DNA from: Oscillospiraceae bacterium
GTDB lineage: Bacteria; Bacillota; Clostridia; Oscillospirales; Ruminococcaceae
Assembly: GCA_015067025.1 (NCBI GenBank)
Contig: SVNC01000006.1
Coordinates: 1 to 64,000 of the forward strand
DNA: 64,000 bases
Direction of reading: 5' to 3'
Part shown: positions 58,928 through 64,000 of the stretch, piece by piece
Layout: each line of letters opens with the position of its first letter
How positions within the stretch are numbered: the stretch's first letter is position 1
Made by a program: the position numbers and the translations under genes
The notes under the pieces: generated by a model
Seen by the model: only the letters and a program-made list of their open reading frames with translations
What the model was told of the DNA's origin: nothing
Database searches by the model: none

Positions 58928-60562
58928 TTGAATCAAAAGAGAAAAATAGGCAGGGATCAGCTTATCCGTGCCGAACAGACGTTAAAGAAATATAAGGCGG
59001 GCAAGGCAAATCTTGAAAACCGCATTATATCCAATGAGCAGTGGTGGAAAATGCGTCACTGGGGAGAGATAAGCGGAACGGAATACGACGTAAACCGCCC
59101 CCGTCCTGCATCGGCGTGGCTTTTCAATTCACTGGCAAATAAGCATGCAGATGCTATGGATAATATTCCTGAGCCTTCCGTTCTCCCAAGAGAGCAGGAT
59201 GACGAAATAGCGGCAAAGGGACTGTCAGAAATGCTCCCTATCGTGCTTGAACGCTCAGGCTATGAAAAGCTGTACAGCGATATGTGGTGGTACAAGCTTA
59301 AAAACGGAACTGCCTGTCAGGCGGTACTGTGGGATCCCGTCCTTGATAACGGCAGAGGAGATATAGCAATAAAGAATATAGATCTGCTTAACCTTTTCTG
59401 GCAACCGGGTATCAAGAATATTGAGGACAGCAGAAACGTGTTTTACGTAAGCCTTTACGATAACGATCTGCTTTGTGATATGTATCCCGAACTTCAGGGA
59501 AAGCTTGGCGGTGATACGGTAAACGTGGCAGGCTATAAATTTGATGACAATATTGACGTATCGGAAAAATCAGCAGTTATCGACTGGTATTACAAGGTAA
59601 GAACTGCATCTGGTGATATTCTGCACTATTGCCGTTTTGTCGGCGATACGGTGCTTTATGCAAGTGAGGATGACGAGCTTTGTGAAAAGGGCTTTTATGA
59701 GCACGGCAGATATCCATTTGTTTTGGATCCTCTTTTTATGCAGGAGGGCACGCCCTGTGGCTTTGGTTATATTGATATTATGCGAGATGCCCAGATGTAC
59801 ATAGATAAGTTAGGTCAGGTGATTTTAGAACATACCGTACAGATGAGCAGAAAGCGATATTTTATAAAGCTTGGCGGTGCGGTGAGAGAAGAGGAATTTG
59901 CAGATTTCCGAAAGCCCTTTGTACACGTGGCGGGAAATTTATCTGATGATGATATAAGAGAAATACGTCTTGATCCTCTTGACAGTGCCGTGATGACCGC
60001 TATGAACAATAAGATCGAAGAACTTAAGGAGACAAGCGGCAACAGAGATTTCTCTCAAGGCGGCACTTCAGGCGGTGTTACTGCCGCCAGTGCTATTGCG
60101 GCACTTCAGGAAGCAGGCAACAAGCTCTCCCGTGATATGATAAAGGGCAGTTATTTTGCCTTTACAAACGTCTGCTATCTGATAATCGAGCTTATAAGAC
60201 AGTTTTATAACACACCGAGAAGTTATCTTTTATCAGGAGATTTTAAAAGCTTTGATAACAGTCTGCTGAAAAGTAAAGAAAGATACTTGTTCGGAGAAGT
60301 AATTGAACCGCACAAACCTGTTTTTGATGTTATATGCAAGGCGGCGAAGAAATCTCCCTTTTCAAAGGCGGCACAGAATGAGCTTGCAAAGGAGCTGTTT
60401 CATATAGGCTTTTTCCGTCCCGAGCTATCAGAGCAGGCTTTAGCGGCAATTGAAATAATGGATTTTGAAGGAAAGGAAAACATCAGAGATTCCATTTCAA
60501 AAATTGCTGAAAGCTATAAAGCTATGCAGGCTGCACTGCAATCAGGCGGTGATCTTCTGTGA
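58928..60562 (+). CDS. Phage portal protein
   Basis: A 544-aa head-vertex protein that forms the DNA channel. It begins at TTG after TAGGAGGTAATT. WWKMRHWGEISGTEYDVNRPRPASAW, WGDI/WQPGIKNIEDSRNVFYV and the conserved GGVTAASAIAALQEAGNKLSRD region match portals of phages with N4-gp56-type capsids. It overlaps the protease gene by 4 nt (GTGA), so portal and protease are translationally coupled. Confidence 0.92.
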   Translation: MNQKRKIGRDQLIRAEQTLKKYKAGKANLENRIISNEQWWKMRHWGEISGTEYDVNRPRPASAWLFNSLANKHADAMDNIPEPSVLPREQDDEIAAKGLSEMLPIVLERSGYEKLYSDMWWYKLKNGTACQAVLWDPVLDNGRGDIAIKNIDLLNLFWQPGIKNIEDSRNVFYVSLYDNDLLCDMYPELQGKLGGDTVNVAGYKFDDNIDVSEKSAVIDWYYKVRTASGDILHYCRFVGDTVLYASEDDELCEKGFYEHGRYPFVLDPLFMQEGTPCGFGYIDIMRDAQMYIDKLGQVILEHTVQMSRKRYFIKLGGAVREEEFADFRKPFVHVAGNLSDDDIREIRLDPLDSAVMTAMNNKIEELKETSGNRDFSQGGTSGGVTAASAIAALQEAGNKLSRDMIKGSYFAFTNVCYLIIELIRQFYNTPRSYLLSGDFKSFDNSLLKSKERYLFGEVIEPHKPVFDVICKAAKKSPFSKAAQNELAKELFHIGFFRPELSEQALAAIEIMDFEGKENIRDSISKIAESYKAMQAALQSGGDLL

Positions 60563-60879
60563 CAGATATAACCGTAAAAAAGACAAGTCTTGGCAGAGAA
60601 ATTTATATAAAAGGTCACGCAGGTGACGGAGTGCAGAAAGAAGGCAGTGTAGTGTGTGCGGCAATCAGCACTCTGGCCCAGACTTTAGCTCAGAACCTTT
60701 TTGATTATGAGGATGAGGGAGAAGTGGATATTATAGGGGTTTCTCTTAAAAGCGGCGACGCGTATTTTAACTACGTTACCGATAATGAAGACGTAAACAA
60801 AGTCGTGGACGGCATCTGCAAAGGATTTTACCTTGTCAGCGACAGCTTCCCCGAAAGAGTTGCGTTTGATATTATATAA
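60559..60879 (+). CDS. prp: Phage-encoded ribosomal-processing cysteine protease (Prp) homologue
   Basis: A 106-aa protein with the Prp catalytic histidine (IKGHAGDG) and cysteine (VVCAAISTLAQTL). Cellular Prp removes the N-terminal extension of ribosomal protein L27 and also cleaves the scaffold and capsid of phage 80alpha at L27-like sites. This copy lies between portal and scaffold, where prohead proteases normally sit, and is probably the phage's own maturation protease. It overlaps the portal gene. Confidence 0.9.
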   Translation: MTDITVKKTSLGREIYIKGHAGDGVQKEGSVVCAAISTLAQTLAQNLFDYEDEGEVDIIGVSLKSGDAYFNYVTDNEDVNKVVDGICKGFYLVSDSFPERVAFDII

Positions 60880-60905
60880 ATTTTTTAATGAAAGGAGGTG
60901 ATAAA

Positions 60906-61559
60906 TTGCTTGATCTGACACTTTTTGAAGAGACTGCAACGAATACCGAAGCTGTGACAGGAGCTACAGAGGTATCAGAAAATGTATCTGACTTTGCAGA
61001 AAAGCCTGATGATAGCCCTGCTTCTGCTGATGAATTTTACCGCAGGGTAAAGGAAATAAAGGCACGTCAGCATACCGCTGAAAAGGAAATAGTTTCTCTT
61101 ATGGCAAAACGCTTTGGTGTGGCAAAGGGAGATTATGAGGGTATAAAAGCGGCAATCGACATTGATATCGCAAAAAGCGAAAAATCCGATGACATTTCCG
61201 ATAAGCTGAAATTATGGCAGGAAAGAGAAGCGGAAGTACAGAAATTATATCCCGGTTTTGTTCTGGCAAACGAGCTTCAGAACAGGGACTTCTTCAACCT
61301 TTGTTACAATGGCGTTGACATTATGACGGCGTATCAGGTACTGCATTTTGATGATATTCTAATGGCGGCTATGAGCTATGCTATATCTGAAATGCGAAGG
61401 GCAGATACGTTGCGGGGAAATTCAGAAAATCAAAGAGCAAGAGAAGGTGCGCTGGATGACAGTTCACGAAAAATGCGACAGGAAAAACCAAAGCTCACGA
61501 GAAAGGAAAGAAATGAGCTTATAAGAAGAGCCGAAAGAGGCGAAACGGTAAGACTTTAA
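60906..61559 (+). CDS. Capsid scaffold protein
   Basis: A 217-aa acidic, coiled-coil-rich protein (EFYRRVKEIKARQHTAEKEIVSLM). The track start at ATG 60888 overlaps the AAAGGAGGTGATAAA ribosome site, so TTG 60906 is the likely start, giving MLDLTLFEETAT at the N-terminus. That resembles the Prp cleavage site of L27 (LNLQFFA), suggesting it is cut by the adjacent Prp. It ends with a basic cluster (KLTRKERNELIRRAERGE), as scaffolds often do for binding capsid protein. Confidence 0.85.
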   Translation: MLDLTLFEETATNTEAVTGATEVSENVSDFAEKPDDSPASADEFYRRVKEIKARQHTAEKEIVSLMAKRFGVAKGDYEGIKAAIDIDIAKSEKSDDISDKLKLWQEREAEVQKLYPGFVLANELQNRDFFNLCYNGVDIMTAYQVLHFDDILMAAMSYAISEMRRADTLRGNSENQRAREGALDDSSRKMRQEKPKLTRKERNELIRRAERGETVRL

Positions 61560-61578
61560 TTAAGAAAGGAAAAACAAA

Positions 61579-62577
61579 ATGAAAAAGTATTTTAATTTTA
61601 AGATCGATCTTTTTGAAACACAGACAACATCTCAGGATTCTTTATCCGCAGAGATGAAGACGTTTTATGAGAACACTCTCATTGATATGGCAGAGCCGAA
61701 GCTTGTACACGACCGCTTTGGCGACAAGTACCCCATTCCTAAGAACGGTGGTAAGACTATAGAATTCAGAAAGTACAGCCCTCTTCAGAAGGCGACTACA
61801 CCTCTTGTTGAAGGTGTTACCCCTGCGGGCAACTCCCTTTCTGTATCAAACGTAACAGCAACGGTAAATCAGTACGGTGACTACATCAAGCTTTCCGATA
61901 TGCTGGAGCTTACTGCAATTGATAATAACGTGGTGCAGTCCACTAAGCTGCTTGGCAGTCAGTCCGGCAGAACTCTCGATACTATCACAAGAGAGGTTAT
62001 AAACGCAGGTACAAACGTAATTTATGCCGCAAAGGCTGACGGTACAGAAGTACTTTCAAGAGAAGACCTTGATAACACCTGTGCTCTTACAGTTGACACT
62101 ATCTTTAAGGCGTCGGCACAGCTTGAGCTTATGAACGCCGACGGTATTGACGGTGAAAATTACGTAGCTATCATTCATCCTTACGCGGCTTATGACCTTA
62201 TGAGAAGCAAGGAATGGATCGACGTACATAAGTATGCAGAGCCTGAAAACATCTTTAAGGGTGAAATCGGTTCTATCGGTAACGTGCGTTTTGTAAAGTC
62301 CACAGAAGCAAAGATCTGGAAGGATGAGACCTGCCCCGAAGGTCTTGCAGTATTCTCAACGTTAGTGCTCGGTGCTCACGCCTATGCGGTAACAGACGTT
62401 ACAGGCGGTGGACTTCAGCACATTGTAAAGCAGCTTGGTTACGGTGACGACCCTCTTAACCAGAGAGCGTCAGTGGGCTGGAAGGCTACAAGAGTGGCAG
62501 AAATTCTTTCCGATGAATATATGGTAAGAATTGAAAGCTGTTCTCCCGTTTATTCAGCAAAGGCGAATGCCAACTGA
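61579..62577 (+). CDS. Major capsid protein, N4-gp56 type
   Basis: A 332-aa capsid protein. The signature stretch FRKYSPLQKATTPLVEGVTP and NQYGDYIKLSDMLELTAIDN identify the N4-gp56 family. The N-terminus MKKYFNFKIDLFETQTTS carries a hydrophobic IDLFE block similar to the scaffold's LTLFE block and to L27. Codon usage favours highly expressed codons. A strong RBS (AAGAAAGGAAAAAC) precedes it. A perfect hairpin with a GAAA loop follows at 62598-62623. Confidence 0.94.
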   Translation: MKKYFNFKIDLFETQTTSQDSLSAEMKTFYENTLIDMAEPKLVHDRFGDKYPIPKNGGKTIEFRKYSPLQKATTPLVEGVTPAGNSLSVSNVTATVNQYGDYIKLSDMLELTAIDNNVVQSTKLLGSQSGRTLDTITREVINAGTNVIYAAKADGTEVLSREDLDNTCALTVDTIFKASAQLELMNADGIDGENYVAIIHPYAAYDLMRSKEWIDVHKYAEPENIFKGEIGSIGNVRFVKSTEAKIWKDETCPEGLAVFSTLVLGAHAYAVTDVTGGGLQHIVKQLGYGDDPLNQRASVGWKATRVAEILSDEYMVRIESCSPVYSAKANAN

Positions 62578-62597
62578 TAACAACATATAACTGAATA

Positions 62598-62623
62598 TAC
62601 CCTCAGGCGAAAGCCTGAGGGTA
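62598..62623 (+). other. Perfect GAAA-tetraloop hairpin after the capsid gene
   Basis: TACCCTCAGGC-GAAA-GCCTGAGGGTA is an 11-bp perfect stem with a stable GNRA loop and no T-run. It may protect or process the capsid mRNA, or give partial termination, keeping capsid expression above downstream genes. Confidence 0.6.
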
Positions 62624-62649
62624 AATATATAAGAAAGGAAAATTCTATT

Positions 62650-62901
62650 ATGACAAAGAAAGATAATAAGCTCTCAGAGCTTGTAACAATAAAGCTTTTC
62701 AAGGACGGAGAAAAGTATAACGACGACGTTTTCGTAGCGGTAAACGGAAATAGTTATCAGATAAAAAGAGGAGAAACGGTGCAGGTGCCTATGTTTATAA
62801 AGCTCCAGCTTGACAGAGCAGAGGAGCAGAGAAAAAAGGCTGAATATTACCGCGATGAGGGCTGGAAGCAGTCGCTTATAATTCAGGAAGGAAAGAACTG
62901 A
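62650..62901 (+). CDS. Small phage protein, possibly a head accessory
   Basis: An 83-aa product. The sequence VTIKLFKDGEKYNDDVFVAVNGNSYQIKRGETVQVP is beta-rich, followed by a helical RAEEQRKKAEYY. Such small proteins often occur between major capsid and connector genes. No family was identified. A good RBS (AAGAAAGGAAA) lies upstream. Confidence 0.75.
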   Translation: MTKKDNKLSELVTIKLFKDGEKYNDDVFVAVNGNSYQIKRGETVQVPMFIKLQLDRAEEQRKKAEYYRDEGWKQSLIIQEGKN

Positions 62902-62923
62902 AAACAAGCAGAAAGGAGAATTT

Positions 62924-63286
62924 ATGACAATAAAAGAAGCGATAGAGAGATCTGACAGATTAAGACCGAACAGCTTTTCGGCAGATGAAAAAATCGGTTG
63001 GCTTACCGATTTTGAAAACCGTGTATATAATGAGATCTATTCTACTCATAAGTGCGATATTCCCTTTACTGTAGTTGCTGACGCAACGGAAGAAACAGAG
63101 CTTTTTGTCACCTCTCCCTATGATGAAATGTACCTGCTTTATCTGTGCTCAATGATAGATTTTGCAAATGCAGAGTATGACCGTTACAACAATGATATGG
63201 CAATGCTTGAAAGCGTTTACGGGGATTATGAAAGGTATTTCAACAACACCCACGAATATGCCCTTGGTACGCTGATAAGTGGTTAG
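62924..63286 (+). CDS. Probable head-tail connector protein
   Basis: A 120-aa mainly helical protein (IKEAIERSDRLRPNSFSADEKIGWL, SPYDEMYLLYLCSMIDFANAEYDRYNNDM) with length and position similar to the gp6-like head completion proteins. It lies after the capsid genes and before a virion structural protein. RBS GAAAGGAGAA. The connector role is inferred from position and helical character. Confidence 0.7.
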   Translation: MTIKEAIERSDRLRPNSFSADEKIGWLTDFENRVYNEIYSTHKCDIPFTVVADATEETELFVTSPYDEMYLLYLCSMIDFANAEYDRYNNDMAMLESVYGDYERYFNNTHEYALGTLISG

Positions 63287-63294
63287 GAGGAGGT

Positions 63295-64000
63295 ATGAAA
63301 TATAAAAAGCTAAGAAGACTCGGGAATTCCGTAATCTATCAGACCCGGTTCTCCGGCATAAACAACCTTAACGGTACACCGCTTGGTGAATGGGAAGAGA
63401 TGCACAATATGACGTCAGACAGTTATCCTGCGGTACGCAATATGCCTTGCCGCAGATATAAAAGTCTGCCTATTGATATGACAGGCTTTATGTTTAAAGA
63501 CGATATGCTTGTGTATACCGTGTCTGACGGTATATATATCGGAGATACAAAGATCGACCTTGAGCTTACTGAAACAAGAAAAAAGCTTGTATCTATGGGT
63601 GCATATATTGTTATACTTCCTGACTGGATAGTAATAAACACAGAGGATATGACGAATATCGATAGCTTAAGAGTAACGATTACAGGCGGTACGCTTTATG
63701 AGAAAAATATAAATCAGACATCTCCTACAATCGATATACGCAAGCTGATGTATTATGAAACAGATTCCTCAAACCTTTCCCTTTCTCTTTTGCAGGTGGG
63801 TGACAGAGTCACACTTGAATATGCGTATAAAAACAGAGCTTATTCCATCAGAGCTTACATAACCGCTATAAGCGATGATGAGGACTACCTTCCCGAAGGG
63901 AAAACTGCAATAATTTTTGATACAACAGGCGATTTATATCAAAGTACCCGATATTTTTACACAGAACAAAGGGATATGACCGGGGGCAGAACGGTTGCAA
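63295..64000 (+). CDS. Virion structural protein (partial, runs off the window)
   Basis: It is open from ATG 63295 (RBS GGTTAGGAGGAGG) to the end, 235 codons without a stop; the track missed it for lack of a stop. The start MKYKKLRRLGNSVIYQTRFSG and the segment DSYPAVRNMPCRRY recall large beta-propeller-like structural proteins found next to connectors in Firmicute phages, perhaps a head stabilisation or tail protein. The C-terminus lies beyond the window and the function is not certain. Confidence 0.7.
   Translation, partial: MKYKKLRRLGNSVIYQTRFSGINNLNGTPLGEWEEMHNMTSDSYPAVRNMPCRRYKSLPIDMTGFMFKDDMLVYTVSDGIYIGDTKIDLELTETRKKLVSMGAYIVILPDWIVINTEDMTNIDSLRVTITGGTLYEKNINQTSPTIDIRKLMYYETDSSNLSLSLLQVGDRVTLEYAYKNRAYSIRAYITAISDDEDYLPEGKTAIIFDTTGDLYQSTRYFYTEQRDMTGGRTVA

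Noticed and set aside
1-64000. CRISPR arrays, tRNA or rRNA genes, insertion sequences
   Set aside because: No regularly spaced direct repeats with unique spacers, no tRNA-like cloverleaf or CCA end and no transposase ORF were seen. A covariance search would be needed to exclude small RNAs.

Overview
The window looks like a chromosome segment from a low-to-mid GC anaerobic Firmicute of the Ruminococcaceae/Oscillospiraceae type. The evidence is reverse rubrerythrin plus rubredoxin for oxygen defence, HPr kinase, RapZ/WhiA, AzlCD, T-box and THF riboswitches, strong GGAGG ribosome binding sites and sigma-A promoters with 17-nt spacers. The assignment rests on gene content and sequence style only. 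No rRNA, tRNA or CRISPR array was seen.

Layout. 1-3.6 kb: oxidative-stress pair, two SHOCT-domain membrane proteins, an autoregulated XRE repressor and two small membrane proteins. 3.7-11.6 kb: a GAF-GGDEF cyclase coupled to pnuC, a repeat-rich intergenic region, a 57-aa protein missed by the ORF track, a vitamin B6 kinase, a GtrB-like glycosyltransferase, and a GGDEF-EAL protein whose two catalytic domains both look dead. 11.8-22.2 kb: RodA/FtsW, galactokinase, HflX, nadB-nadC followed by a DUF6472-like protein and a pyrophosphatase-like/NUDIX fusion, an SCP2 protein with a histone-H1-like tail, a small secreted protein behind six 11-bp-phased TTACAA-type sites, and a membrane-anchored amidase. 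22.3-29.1 kb: divergent trpB2 and ileS, each behind its own T-box (tRNA-Trp and tRNA-Ile specifiers), then a DMT transporter. 29.1-33.1 kb: pgk-tpiA-gpmI. 33.1-36.4 kb: an AT-rich island with a lipoprotein and a subtilase interrupted by an in-frame UGA. 36.4-42 kb: a 1200-aa LacI-sensor/GGDEF/GGDEF/EAL protein and citrate synthase. 42.1-55.7 kb: proC, a THF-riboswitch-controlled folT-like gene, then a leftward core run of pfkA, dnaE, whiA, rapZ, murB, ROK glucokinase, PHP hydrolase, hprK, aquaporin and azlCD. 55.75 kb to the end: the left part of a prophage with an ImmA/repressor module, five operators, and packaging and head genes (terS, terL, portal, a Prp-type protease, scaffold, N4-gp56-type capsid, connector genes). 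It runs off the window.

Themes. Carbon flow is represented by glycolysis genes, hprK and glucokinase. NAD supply is represented by pnuC and nadBC, and c-di-GMP signalling by three multidomain proteins. The most novel observations are (i) a roughly 55-75 bp element found six times, always at the 3' end of a gene and always antisense to it, with a terminal hairpin whose arms covary; (ii) a phage-encoded Prp protease next to scaffold and capsid proteins that share an L27-like N-terminal motif; (iii) the phased TTACAA array; (iv) the UGA-interrupted subtilase; and (v) the SCP2-histone-tail fusion.
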